Source: Dethiobacter alkaliphilus AHT 1
Lineage (GTDB): Bacteria; Bacillota; Dethiobacteria; Dethiobacterales; Dethiobacteraceae
Reading direction: 5' to 3'
Assembly (NCBI RefSeq): GCF_000174415.1
Contig: NZ_ACJM01000009.1
Coordinates: 62,001-126,000 of the forward strand
DNA: 64,000 bases
Shown here: positions 15,870 through 24,362 of the stretch, in pieces
How the letters are laid out: every line of letters begins with the position of its first letter
Numbering within the stretch: position 1 is the first letter of the stretch
Program-made: the position numbers and the translations under genes
The notes under the pieces: model-generated
Database searches by the model: none
What the model was told of the DNA's origin: nothing
Seen by the model: the letters and a program-made list of their open reading frames with translations, nothing else

Positions 15870-15970
15870 TACCGGTAGCACTATAACGCTTCGCAGTTTG
15901 CGAAGCTGCTAAGGAAACCGGTATTGAAAAGCACGCGCTGAGGAAATCGAATTAGCGTGCCTTTCTTATA
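15870..15970 (+). repeat. Terminator-associated structured repeat, copy 3 (most intact)
   Basis: Outer stem TACCGGT (15870-15876) / ACCGGTA (15917-15923); second-level TAGCA/TGCTA; inner GCTTCGC (15888-15894) / GCGAAGC (15900-15906) with loop AGTTT. The linker TTGAAAA leads to the second hairpin GCACGC (15931-15936) / GCGTGC (15955-15960) and then CTTTCTTATA. The outer arms differ from copies 1 and 4 yet remain fully paired. Confidence 0.85.
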
Positions 15971-16259
15971 CCCAAATGAGGCTTGTAATGCAAAAATGCA
16001 TTTTCCTCTGAAAGTTCTTACTGTCTAAAAAGAGGAAATATTGCATCAGAAAAGAAAAAGAAAAAAAGTACCCTTCAGGCGGGGAGTCCTGAAGGGTTGG
16101 GAGAGGAGAAACCGGAGGAAGAGCTTATGGGGAATATGTTGTACCCTTATTATGGACGGTAAAGCGCGGTGCTATACATAATTTTTTCAGGAAAAATGTG
16201 GTAATATTTTGAAGTATAAATCTGATTTCACAAGGCATCTTTAGGATGAGGTGGAAATT
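15971..16259. other. Gene-poor interval with a hairpin and a possible 11-codon ORF
   Basis: No normal gene is visible. Contents: a short palindrome AATGCA-aaa-TGCATT near 15989-16004; a 10-bp stem ACCCTTCAGG / CCTGAAGGGT around 16070-16100, which has a T-run only when read on the minus strand; and, after GGAGG with 8-nt spacing, an ATG near 16127 opening an 11-codon frame (MGNMLYPYYGR, then TAA). The tiny ORF is tentative. The last 50 nt form the rsmD leader. Confidence 0.5.
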
Positions 16260-16856
16260 ATGCGGGTAATTGCCGGTTGTGCCCGTGGGCGAACCCTGAA
16301 AACACGTAAGGGAATGGATACACGGCCCACAGCAGACAGGGTTAAAGAATCATTGTTTAATATTTTAACGCCATATCTTTCTGGGGCAGAAATGCTGGAT
16401 GTGTTTGCCGGAAATGGTGGAGTGGGCATAGAAGCTTTAAGCCGTGGTGCGGATCGATGTGTTTTTGTTGAAAAAAATGCACAATGTGCTAAAATAATCA
16501 AAGATAATCTGATATTAACAGGGCTGGCGGATAGGGGAGAAATTCTGCCCCGGGATGCGCTTGGCGCATTATCTCTGTTACAAAAACGCGAGAACCGTTT
16601 TAATATTATTTTCCTGGATCCGCCGTATCATAGTCCGGAGCTGGCTGATGTTTTGAGAAAGATTGCCCAAGGCTGCCTGTTGTTGCCGGATGGCCTGTTG
16701 CTTGTAGAGCATCATAGCGCTGATTTTTCCTGGCATGACCCGGCAATCTGGAATATTAGCAGAGAAAAAAAATATGGCGACACCACAATTTCTTTTCTTA
16801 GTCCCGCAGCTGCCGGTGGGGATGTGAGTATGTCGCAACAGGAGGAGGACAAGTAG
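16260..16856 (+). CDS. rsmD: 16S rRNA (guanine(966)-N2)-methyltransferase
   Basis: The 198-aa protein methylates G966 of 16S rRNA during 30S assembly. It begins MRVIAGCARGRTL, has the RsmD-specific DTRPTADRVKESLFN, the SAM-binding LDVFAGNGGVGIEA, and the catalytic LDPPY near residue 121. GAGGTG upstream favours ATG 16260 over the in-frame GTG 16251. It ends directly before coaD, with no gap, the usual rsmD-coaD pairing. Confidence 0.95.
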   Translation: MRVIAGCARGRTLKTRKGMDTRPTADRVKESLFNILTPYLSGAEMLDVFAGNGGVGIEALSRGADRCVFVEKNAQCAKIIKDNLILTGLADRGEILPRDALGALSLLQKRENRFNIIFLDPPYHSPELADVLRKIAQGCLLLPDGLLLVEHHSADFSWHDPAIWNISREKKYGDTTISFLSPAAAGGDVSMSQQEEDK

Positions 16857-17348
16857 ATGACTGTGGCAATCTATCCCGGAAGTTTTGATCCGGTAACAAA
16901 CGGGCACAGAGATATTATTGAAAGAGCCAGCAGGGTTTTTGACAAAGTGGTGGTCTCTGTTCTGGAAAACCCGCGTAAACAACCGATGTTTACCATTGAA
17001 GAGCGGGTGGAAATGCTTAAAATGATCACTAATTCGTATGAGAACGTGGAAGTGGACTCTTTTCAGGGATTGTTAATTGATTATGCCAAACAAAAAAATT
17101 CCAACATTGTGGTCAAGGGATTGCGCGCCATGAGTGACTTCGAGTTCGAATTTCAGATGGCTTTAATTAACCGCAAGCTTGACTCAAGGTTGGAAACAAT
17201 GTTTATGATGACAAACAATCGTTATTCCTATGTCTCCAGCAGCATTGTTAAAGAAATTGGCTCCTATGGTGGAGATATCTGTGAGTTGGTGCCAAACGAG
17301 GTATATAATATTATCATGCGCAGATTACGTCAGGAAAGAGACGCCTAG
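16857..17348 (+). CDS. coaD: Phosphopantetheine adenylyltransferase
   Basis: The 163-aa enzyme makes dephospho-CoA from 4'-phosphopantetheine and ATP, the fourth step of CoA synthesis. It has the nucleotidyltransferase motif YPGSFDPVTNGH at the start, KGLRAMSDFEFEFQMA in the middle and the late YSYVSSSIVKEI motif. Length is standard. GGAGGAGG lies before the ATG, which follows the rsmD stop immediately. Its TAG stop overlaps the TAG of the convergent ylbJ within the tetranucleotide CTAG. Confidence 0.96.
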   Translation: MTVAIYPGSFDPVTNGHRDIIERASRVFDKVVVSVLENPRKQPMFTIEERVEMLKMITNSYENVEVDSFQGLLIDYAKQKNSNIVVKGLRAMSDFEFEFQMALINRKLDSRLETMFMMTNNRYSYVSSSIVKEIGSYGGDICELVPNEVYNIIMRRLRQERDA

Positions 17349-18583
17349 CTGCGAAAGATAATCAGCTTTAGGTTTTTAAAGGCCCCCAGAGCCAGGCTAA
17401 AGACCAACAGGGCCAGAGTGAGGATGATGAAGAGCCAACTCATATGGGCTGCCAACTGCCAGAAAGACATGCCGCCGTCAGGCTGCAAATTGGCGAAAAC
17501 CGGCATGGTGGCAGATACTGCCGGTGCAAAGGGGCCCATTAAGAGGTAGGTGTATACTGCAGCCAGGCAAGCATGAACAAACCGGGCACAGATAAACGGT
17601 GTCACTTTCATGTCTGTCTGGCTGATTATGCTTGCCACCTGGGCGTGCACCGACAATCCACTCCAGGCAATGATTGCTCCGGCCACCATTACTGCTTGAA
17701 TCATGGGGACGTTGGCGGCGGCTTCGCCGGCCAGTTGGGTGCCCAGTGTCACTTCAAACAGGCCGCTGATGATGGCAGGTGTGAGGCTGGGGTCCAGGCC
17801 AAGTGGGCCGAGAATACGCAAGATTACGGTAGACATGATTCCTACAATACCTATTACTGTCATAATGCGAATGATAACGGAAAAGAGAATGATAAATCCG
17901 CCGATTAAAAGGAGGGTGTTTACCGAGTTGCGGATGGCATCCCCCATAAGTTTACCCATAGGGCGGTCATCTTTTTTTCTGGCCCTATAAAGGGCCGTGA
18001 GGGCGCGCCATAAGATACTTCCTCCTGATATTTCTTCCCTGGTGTTTGGTTGGCTGCGGCCGTAAAAGCGCAGCAGTATGCCGGTGGACACACTGGACAG
18101 GTAGTGAGCAATGGCAATGGTGATTCCGATTTGCGGGTAACCAAACATGCCAACGGCCACCGCGCCAAACATAAAGAGCGGGTCCGCGGTGTTGGTAAAG
18201 CTCATCAGGCGCTCACCTTCTACCTTGGTACAAAGTCCGTCACGGCGCAGACGCGTTGTCAGGATGGAGCCGATGGGAAAGCCGGAGGCCAGGCCCATGG
18301 CCATCACAAAGGAGCCTACGCCGGGTACATTAAAAATGGGCCGCATTAAAGGTTGGAGAAGAACACCCATAAAATGGACTACTCCCAGACCCATTAAAAG
18401 TTCTGCGCCGATAAAAAAAGGAAGCAGGGCGGGAAAAACGATATTCCACCAGACATCAAGCCCTTTAACTGCGGCGGCAAAAGCATCTTCGGGAAATAAT
18501 ACCATGGATATGGTGAGAAATACGCCTAGCCCGGCCATGAAGTAGGTAAGTACGTGGTCTTTTGTTATCCGTTTTGTTCTCAT
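17345..18583 (-). CDS. ylbJ: Sporulation integral membrane protein YlbJ (nucleoside-recognition/Gate domains)
   Basis: The 412-aa protein has about ten hydrophobic segments and two Gate-type (nucleoside recognition) regions, for example SGFPIGSILTTRLRRDG and the later GLSVHAQVASI. YlbJ is needed for normal spore cortex in B. subtilis; the transported substrate is unknown. The start at 18583 is chosen because GGGAGGG lies 3-9 nt upstream; a longer frame is not supported. It is convergent with coaD and divergent from ylbK, the same neighbours as in Bacillus. Confidence 0.9.
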   Translation of the reverse strand: MRTKRITKDHVLTYFMAGLGVFLTISMVLFPEDAFAAAVKGLDVWWNIVFPALLPFFIGAELLMGLGVVHFMGVLLQPLMRPIFNVPGVGSFVMAMGLASGFPIGSILTTRLRRDGLCTKVEGERLMSFTNTADPLFMFGAVAVGMFGYPQIGITIAIAHYLSSVSTGILLRFYGRSQPNTREEISGGSILWRALTALYRARKKDDRPMGKLMGDAIRNSVNTLLLIGGFIILFSVIIRIMTVIGIVGIMSTVILRILGPLGLDPSLTPAIISGLFEVTLGTQLAGEAAANVPMIQAVMVAGAIIAWSGLSVHAQVASIISQTDMKVTPFICARFVHACLAAVYTYLLMGPFAPAVSATMPVFANLQPDGGMSFWQLAAHMSWLFIILTLALLVFSLALGAFKNLKLIIFRS

Positions 18584-18670
18584 AGTCCCTCCCGGCGGTA
18601 TAATTATTATGGGAATAGTAATATATATAGTTGAATTACCGGGAGTATGCCGATTCGAGGTGTAACAGAT

Positions 18671-19471
18671 ATGGGCAAGATAAAAAAACAAATAGGCTTG
18701 GCACTTGGGGGCGGATCAGCCCGTGGATTTGCCCATATTGGTGTTCTGAAGGTATTAAATGAAGCGGGCATTAATGTGGATATGATTGCAGGGACCAGTA
18801 TGGGAGCTGTAATCGGAGCATTTTATTGTTCCGGCATTGATTTGACGCTGATGGAGAGGCTGGCGGGACAGATTCAGCGCAGAAACTGGCTGGACTGGAC
18901 CTTTCCGCGTATGGGGCTGGCCTCCGGTGATAAGCTGGAACAAATGCTGCTTCTGCTGACACGGAAACGTACCTTTGCCGACTTGGAGAAGCCTCTGGCG
19001 GTGGTGGCCACCGACCTGGTGCGCGGAGAGAAAGTGGTGATTTCCGACGGGCTTGTGGCCCGGGCGGTGCGGGCTTCTGCGGCTATCCCCGGTGTTTTTT
19101 GTCCGGTGGAGTTTCGGGGCCGGATGCTGGTGGACGGAGCGGTGGTGGAGCGGGTACCGGTAAATACGGCGAGGGATATGGGTGCTGATGTGGTGTTGGC
19201 GGTGGATTTGGGAATTTATGTGGACGGGAGTAAGCCCAATCATATTGTGGATGTGATTGCCCAAAGCCTGGATATTATGCAGCGTGACCTTTGCCGGTTA
19301 AACACCGATGTGGCTGATGTGCTGATTTCCCCGCAATTAAAACATGTGGCTCCCGGGCAGTTTCATAAAGCGCCGGAAGCGGTGCAGGCGGGAGAGGATG
19401 CCACACGTGCCATGATGCCTCAGATTAAAGAGTTCTTGAGAAAAGAGGGATGCAGTGCGCAGCAAACATAA
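18671..19471 (+). CDS. ylbK: Patatin-like phospholipase family protein (YlbK/RssA group)
   Basis: The 266-aa protein has the patatin oxyanion motif GGGSARG (residues 13-19), the nucleophile GTSMG with Ser near 43, and the catalytic Asp in VDGAVVERVP near 155. Such proteins are serine esterases or acyl hydrolases; the substrate is unknown. GAGGTG 8 nt before ATG 18671 decides the start. It overlaps the YlbL-like gene by 17 nt and is divergent from ylbJ, as in Bacilli. Confidence 0.9.
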   Translation: MGKIKKQIGLALGGGSARGFAHIGVLKVLNEAGINVDMIAGTSMGAVIGAFYCSGIDLTLMERLAGQIQRRNWLDWTFPRMGLASGDKLEQMLLLLTRKRTFADLEKPLAVVATDLVRGEKVVISDGLVARAVRASAAIPGVFCPVEFRGRMLVDGAVVERVPVNTARDMGADVVLAVDLGIYVDGSKPNHIVDVIAQSLDIMQRDLCRLNTDVADVLISPQLKHVAPGQFHKAPEAVQAGEDATRAMMPQIKEFLRKEGCSAQQT

Positions 19472-20459
19472 TTTACGCAGACTGGTATTGACCATTGTGA
19501 CAGTGCTGTTTATCGGTTACACATTACTTTTTGTCCCCACCGGGTATCTGTTGGTTCGGCCCGGTTCTGCCGAAGATCTGGCGGGTTTTGTCACGGTGGA
19601 AGAAGGAGATAAGGATCATGACGGCCGTTTTTATTTGGTAACGGTTATGCAGCAGGATGCTTCACCTCTGTTACTTGTCTACGGCTTGGTTAATCCCATA
19701 ATTGATTTACAGCTGCAGCGGCAGGTTGTTCCGCCGCACATGGATCCCGAAGAATTCCGGGATCTAATGGAGCAGTGGATGCAAGAGAGCCAAAACCTGG
19801 CCAGCACCATAGCTTTGCGCCGTCTGGGCTTTGATGTGCCGGTGGAAAGCGACGGTGTACAGGTGGTGGAAATAGGCGAAGACAGTCCGGCACAAGATAT
19901 TCTGGAGCCGGAAGACATTATTCTGGCGGTGGATGAGCGGGAGGTTTATCTGGCCGAGGAATTGGTCAGTGAGGTGCAGAGCCGGCCTGTGGGAGAGCCT
20001 GTCAGGTTAAGGATAAAAAGGGACAGTCAAATGATGGATGTCTCTATCCCCACCACAAATCATACGGACCAACCTGAAAAGGCTGCTATCCGTGTTTTTG
20101 TGCAGACGCTCAACTGGCAACCGCGTCTGCCCCGTGACGTTACCATTGATGTGGGGCAAATCGGCGGTCCATCCGCCGGGCTCATGTTTGTACTGGAAAT
20201 AATAAACCAGCTGGATCCCCGTGACCTTACAGCCGGCCGGCAGATTGCCGGTACCGGCACAATAAATCTGGAGGAAGAGGTGGGCTCCATTGGTGGTGTG
20301 CGGCAAAAAGTGCGGGCCTCAGAAAATGCCGGAGCAGAATATTTCTTCGTGCCGCAGGAAAATTATGAAGAGGCCGCAATGGCAGTTCGTCATATAGAAT
20401 TAGTACCGGTGGAGACCCTGGGAGAGGCACTGCAGTTTCTGGAAGGATTGCAGGAGTAA
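19455..20459 (+). CDS. ylbL: YlbL-like membrane-anchored PDZ and Lon-type (S16) protease
   Basis: The 334-aa protein has one N-terminal membrane anchor (residues about 9-32), a PDZ domain around 135-210, and a C-terminal Lon-type proteolytic domain with catalytic Ser in GGPSAGL near 240 and Lys in GGVRQKV near 285. The active domain should face outside. The start is GTG 19455 inside the end of ylbK, so the two are translationally coupled. Confidence 0.92.
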   Translation: MRSKHNLRRLVLTIVTVLFIGYTLLFVPTGYLLVRPGSAEDLAGFVTVEEGDKDHDGRFYLVTVMQQDASPLLLVYGLVNPIIDLQLQRQVVPPHMDPEEFRDLMEQWMQESQNLASTIALRRLGFDVPVESDGVQVVEIGEDSPAQDILEPEDIILAVDEREVYLAEELVSEVQSRPVGEPVRLRIKRDSQMMDVSIPTTNHTDQPEKAAIRVFVQTLNWQPRLPRDVTIDVGQIGGPSAGLMFVLEIINQLDPRDLTAGRQIAGTGTINLEEEVGSIGGVRQKVRASENAGAEYFFVPQENYEEAAMAVRHIELVPVETLGEALQFLEGLQE

Positions 20460-20521
20460 ATGTGGCAGAAAACAGAAGAAAAATGAAGATATGCGGAGTT
20501 AATCTTAAGTTCCGTAAAATG

Positions 20522-20550
20522 TTGACAAAAAAGTTAATCCTCTATATAAT
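20522..20550 (+). promoter_or_regulatory. Consensus sigma-A promoter of yceD-rpmF-plsX
   Basis: TTGACA (20522-20527), a 17-nt spacer, and TATAAT (20545-20550): both hexamers are perfect. It lies 35 nt before the yceD start and probably also drives rpmF and the fatty acid genes. Confidence 0.92.
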
Positions 20551-20585
20551 AAACCTTAGCGCAAGCGAGGTGCTTATATTTTCCT

Positions 20586-21050
20586 ATGCGGATATCTTTG
20601 GAAAGACTTAAAAAAGCGCCCGGTGAAGTGTTTACTTATACGTTTACCGGAGATGCAGATGCATTAGGCCTGACAGAAGAGACAGTTACATGTCAGGAAC
20701 CGTTGGAAATCAGGTTTGATGCTGTTTATCAGGACGGAAAAATAAACCTCACAGGAAGCCTGCACACCAATGTTATTGTGTGCTGCAGCCGTTGTGTGGA
20801 TACTTTTACCTGTCCATTGGATGGTCATTTGGAAGAAGAACTCCCCGTGGATAATCAGTCAGAGTTAGATGTGACGGAGCTGGTCAAAGAGATGTACATT
20901 ATCAGCTTGCCGTTAAAACCACTCTGTCGTGAAGCCTGTAAAGGGCTTTGCCCCACTTGCGGCAAAAATCGAAATGAAAAAGAATGTGCTTGCTCTGAAG
21001 ATGAAATTGACCACAGGTTGGCCGATCTCAAAAAACTTCTGGAAGAGTAG
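20586..21050 (+). CDS. yceD: YceD/DUF177 family protein (YlbN)
   Basis: The 154-aa protein has the DUF177 features: an acidic N-terminal half, a Cys pair CCSRC near residue 60, and the C-terminal [13 protein letters not shown]...CAC zinc-binding-like block. The family is linked to 23S rRNA accumulation in plants and E. coli and is nearly always followed by rpmF, as here. ATG 20586 is 14 nt from the nearest GAGGTG, a long spacing, so initiation may be weak. Confidence 0.9.
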   Translation: MRISLERLKKAPGEVFTYTFTGDADALGLTEETVTCQEPLEIRFDAVYQDGKINLTGSLHTNVIVCCSRCVDTFTCPLDGHLEEELPVDNQSELDVTELVKEMYIISLPLKPLCREACKGLCPTCGKNRNEKECACSEDEIDHRLADLKKLLEE

Positions 21051-21067
21051 TACGAGGAGGTGTAAGC

Positions 21068-21244
21068 ATGGCGGTTCCCAAGCGGAGAACGTCCAAGGCG
21101 AGAAAGCATAAACGTAGAACACACTGGAAACTGGCTGTACCTGGTCTGGTTTCCTGTCCGCAGTGTCATGAGGCAAAGCTGCCCCACCGGGTATGCGTGC
21201 ATTGCGGTTATTATAAAGGAAGAGCAGCTGTCGAAACAGAATAG
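21068..21244 (+). CDS. rpmF: 50S ribosomal protein L32
   Basis: The 58-aa protein begins [20 protein letters not shown] and has the zinc ribbon CPQC...CVHCG typical of L32. GAGGAGG precedes ATG 21068. It lies between yceD and plsX, the standard order. Confidence 0.97.
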   Translation: MAVPKRRTSKARKHKRRTHWKLAVPGLVSCPQCHEAKLPHRVCVHCGYYKGRAAVETE

Positions 21245-21300
21245 CTCTACTACGACAATTACTCTCCTGTAAGGGAGGGTTTTTGTTATATTGAGAATAA

Positions 21301-21329
21301 TTGCCACAGGAAAGCTTTCCCTGTGGCAA
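21301..21329 (+). other. Stem-loop in the plsX leader
   Basis: TTGCCACAG-GAAAG (21301-21314) pairs with CTTTC-C-CTGTGGCAA (21315-21329) with one bulged C, followed by AGTTTT and then the plsX ribosome site. It could be an attenuator, a protein-binding site or an RNA-stability element. It does not resemble the FapR operator. Confidence 0.55.
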
Positions 21330-21351
21330 AGTTTTGCGGTGAGGTGATTTT

Positions 21352-22365
21352 GTGATACGCATAGCTCTGGACGCTATGGGGGGTGACCATGCCCCCAGGG
21401 AAGTTGTGTTGGGCGGTTTGGCCGCCGCAACCGAGCTTGAAGATTTGCAACTCTACTTAGTCGGCCCGCAGGAAGTTGTTGAAAAACAGCTGGACGGGCA
21501 AACCTATCCGCAAAGCCGGGTGAAAATAATTCATGCTCCCGATGTCATCACAGCCGATGATTCACCTGTGATGGCTGTCCGACGCAAAAAAGAATCTTCC
21601 ATGATGACCGCCATTCGGATGGTGAGAGACGGAGAGGCTGATGCGGCCGTGTCGGCCGGCAATACAGGCGCTTTAATGGCCGGCAGTTTGTTGGTGGCCG
21701 GACGCTTAGGCGGTATTGACAGGCCCGCCCTCACCGTTGTTGCCCCCACTTTTAATGGTGATAATGTGGTGATTTTGGATGTGGGAGCCAATATGGATGC
21801 CAAGGCGGAGCACTTGTACCAGTACGCTCTGATGGGCAAAATTTACGCCCGTGAAGTACTGCATAAGCCTGGCCCCCGGGTGGGTCTGCTTAATGTGGGA
21901 ACCGAGGAGAACAAAGGTAATGATCAGGTGCGCAAAGCCTATGATTTGCTGGATAATCACCTGGAGGGCTTCATCGGCAACGTGGAAGCCCGGGATGTTA
22001 TGGACGGTGTGGCTGATGTGGTTATCTGTGACGGGTTTGTGGGCAATATAATGCTTAAAGCCATTGAAGGACTTTCTGCTGGAATTTTTGCTGCGCTGAA
22101 AGATACCTTTTCCGCCAATTTAAAGAGTAAAATGGCAGCGGCCATGTTAATGCCGGAGCTGCGGAGTCTAAAGAAACATCTTGACTACGCAGAGTATGGT
22201 GGAGCCCCGCTTTTGGGGATTGACGGAGTTTGCATCAAGAGCCACGGCTCTTCGCAGGCCAGGGCAATCCGCAGTGCCATTGTTACCCAGGCGTACCGTT
22301 ATGCCAGCAAGGATGTAAACGGGCAGATTATCCGTGAATTAACGGAGTTGCCGCTGCAAGAATAA
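21352..22365 (+). CDS. plsX: Phosphate acyltransferase PlsX
   Basis: The 337-aa protein converts acyl-ACP to acyl-phosphate, the donor for PlsY in phospholipid synthesis. It begins IALDAMGGDHAP, has AVSAGNTGALMAG and a C-terminal YGGAPLLGI block, all family hallmarks. The start is GTG 21352 after GAGGTG. In Bacillus fapR lies just upstream; here there is no fapR between rpmF and plsX. It opens a run of six fatty acid genes. Confidence 0.96.
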   Translation: MIRIALDAMGGDHAPREVVLGGLAAATELEDLQLYLVGPQEVVEKQLDGQTYPQSRVKIIHAPDVITADDSPVMAVRRKKESSMMTAIRMVRDGEADAAVSAGNTGALMAGSLLVAGRLGGIDRPALTVVAPTFNGDNVVILDVGANMDAKAEHLYQYALMGKIYAREVLHKPGPRVGLLNVGTEENKGNDQVRKAYDLLDNHLEGFIGNVEARDVMDGVADVVICDGFVGNIMLKAIEGLSAGIFAALKDTFSANLKSKMAAAMLMPELRSLKKHLDYAEYGGAPLLGIDGVCIKSHGSSQARAIRSAIVTQAYRYASKDVNGQIIRELTELPLQE

Positions 22366-22394
22366 CGGCTGGGAGACAGAAAAGGAGTAACAGA

Positions 22395-23378
22395 ATGAAG
22401 ATGCAGAATGTGGGTATACTGGGAATTGGTTCTGCCCTGCCCGATAAAATAGTGACAAACGTTGATCTGGAAAAAATCGTTGATACCAATGATGAATGGA
22501 TACGAACACGAACAGGAATTTGTGAGCGTCGGGTGGCAGCCGAAGGTGAGCATACTTCAGATCTGGCAGCACGTGCTGCGCAGAAAGCGTTGGATGATGC
22601 CGGTATTTCTGTGGATGAAGTGGATTTGATTATTTTGGCCACCGCTACCCCGGATTCCCCCATGCCGTCCACAGCTTGCCACGTTCAGGCAAAAATAGGG
22701 GCAACCAGGGCTGCTGCCTTTGATTTGTCCGCCGTGTGTACCGGTTTTATCTACGGGCTGGCGGTGGGCAGCCAGTTTGTGGCTACCGGTGTCTATAAAA
22801 GGGTGTTGGTGATTGGCGCTGAAGTTCTCTCCCGCATTTTGGACTGGAGCGATCGTTCCACCTGTGTGCTTTTTGGCGACGGTGCCGGTGCGGTGGTGCT
22901 TGGCCCCAGAGAAGCAGAGGGTTTGCTAAGCTTTAAGCTGGGCTCTGACGGTACCACTGCCAATCTTTTACACATTCCTGCAGGCGGAACTTGTCAGCCT
23001 GCCACACCACAAACACTTGAAGACCGATTACATTATGTAAAAATGAGTGGTAATGAAATATATAAGTTTGCCGTACGGGCCATGGGTGAAGTGACCCAGG
23101 AAGCGCTGGATGCCGCCGGTGTGGATAAAAAGGATCTGGATCTATTGGTGCCGCACCAGGCAAACTGGCGGATTATTGAAGCGGCGCGGAAGCGATTTGA
23201 TGTTCCTGAAGACCGGGTGGTGGTCAATATTGACCGCTACGGTAATATGTCTTCGGCCTCCATTCCGGTGGCCCTGGATGAGGCATATCGCAGCGGCCGT
23301 CTAAATCGTGGTGATTTATTGGCTCTGGTAGGGTTTGGTGCCGGTTTAACCTGGGGAGCTGCAGTGTTGCGTTATTAA
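22395..23378 (+). CDS. fabH: Beta-ketoacyl-ACP synthase III
   Basis: The 327-aa enzyme starts fatty acid synthesis by condensing an acyl-CoA with malonyl-ACP. The catalytic triad is visible: Cys in LSAVCTGF (residue 115), His in VPHQANWRI near 253, and Asn in RYGNMSSAS near 283. WIRTRTGI near the start is also typical. It follows plsX by 29 nt. Confidence 0.96.
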   Translation: MKMQNVGILGIGSALPDKIVTNVDLEKIVDTNDEWIRTRTGICERRVAAEGEHTSDLAARAAQKALDDAGISVDEVDLIILATATPDSPMPSTACHVQAKIGATRAAAFDLSAVCTGFIYGLAVGSQFVATGVYKRVLVIGAEVLSRILDWSDRSTCVLFGDGAGAVVLGPREAEGLLSFKLGSDGTTANLLHIPAGGTCQPATPQTLEDRLHYVKMSGNEIYKFAVRAMGEVTQEALDAAGVDKKDLDLLVPHQANWRIIEAARKRFDVPEDRVVVNIDRYGNMSSASIPVALDEAYRSGRLNRGDLLALVGFGAGLTWGAAVLRY

Positions 23379-23397
23379 CATGGGAAGGGGTGAAATC

Positions 23398-24348
23398 ATG
23401 ACACTAAAAACCAACCTTTGTAATGTTTTGGGAATCAAAGTGCCTGTTTTGCAAGGCGGTATGGCCTGGGTAGCCACCGGGGAGTTGGCTGCTGCAGTGT
23501 CGGAAGCTGGTGGCCTGGGGATTATCGGTGCCGGCAATGCGCCTGCAGATGTGTTGGAACAGGAAATTAAAAAAGCAAAAGAACTGACTGATAAACCATT
23601 CGGTGTAAATATTATGCTATTATCTCCTTTTGTAGACGATGTTGTTGATTTAATCTGCCGTGAAGAGGTGCGGGTGGTGACCACCGGTGCCGGTAATCCG
23701 GGAAAATATGTGGACCGTTTTAAAGAAAAGGATATCAAGGTAATTCCGGTGGTTTCATCGGTGGCTCTGGCCAAGCGTCTGGAACGGCTGGGTGTGGATG
23801 CTATGATTGCCGAAGGAATGGAAGCGGGGGGCCATATCGGTGAATTGACCACCATGGTTTTGGTTCCGCAGATTGTGGATGCGGTAAATGTGCCGGTTAT
23901 TGCCGCCGGCGGTATAGCAGACGGCCGTGGTGTGACTGCGGCACTGGCACTGGGAGCAGAAGGGGTGCAGCTGGGTACCCGCTTCATCTGTGCTCATGAG
24001 TGCACCGTCCATGAAAAGTACAAAGAGAAGGTTCTTAAGGCCAAAGACCGTGATGCGGTGGTTACCGGACAGTCCACCGGCCACCCGGTACGGGTTCTAA
24101 ACAATAAATTGAGCCGGGAATTTTCCCGGATGGAAAACCAGGGTGCCACGCCTGAAGATCTGGAAAAGTTCGGTGCCGGTAAGCTTGCTGCCGCTGTGCG
24201 GGACGGGGATGTGGTAAACGGTTCGGTGATGGCCGGGCAAAGTGCGGCCATGGTGGTAAAAGAAGAGTCATGTCAGGAAATTATAGATGATTTAATTTCT
24301 CATACTATACGTGTTATTGATGAACTGAAGGAAAAATTTGGTTCATAA
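23398..24348 (+). CDS. fabK: Enoyl-ACP reductase II (FMN-dependent)
   Basis: The 316-aa protein reduces enoyl-ACP in the last step of the elongation cycle using FMN, in place of FabI. It belongs to the nitronate-monooxygenase-like fold: VLQGGMAWVA near the start, EGMEAGGHIGE near 140, and IAAGGIADGRGV with ALGAEGVQLGTRF for the flavin phosphate site. AAGGGGTG before ATG 23398 favours this start over ATG 23380. It is the only enoyl reductase in the window. Confidence 0.94.
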   Translation: MTLKTNLCNVLGIKVPVLQGGMAWVATGELAAAVSEAGGLGIIGAGNAPADVLEQEIKKAKELTDKPFGVNIMLLSPFVDDVVDLICREEVRVVTTGAGNPGKYVDRFKEKDIKVIPVVSSVALAKRLERLGVDAMIAEGMEAGGHIGELTTMVLVPQIVDAVNVPVIAAGGIADGRGVTAALALGAEGVQLGTRFICAHECTVHEKYKEKVLKAKDRDAVVTGQSTGHPVRVLNNKLSREFSRMENQGATPEDLEKFGAGKLAAAVRDGDVVNGSVMAGQSAAMVVKEESCQEIIDDLISHTIRVIDELKEKFGS

Positions 24349-24362
24349 CCGAGGTGAATTAA

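Noticed and set aside
21301-21329. FapR operator upstream of plsX
   Set aside because: The inverted repeat TTGCCACAG/CTGTGGCAA does not match the TTAGTACC-type FapR box and no fapR is nearby.
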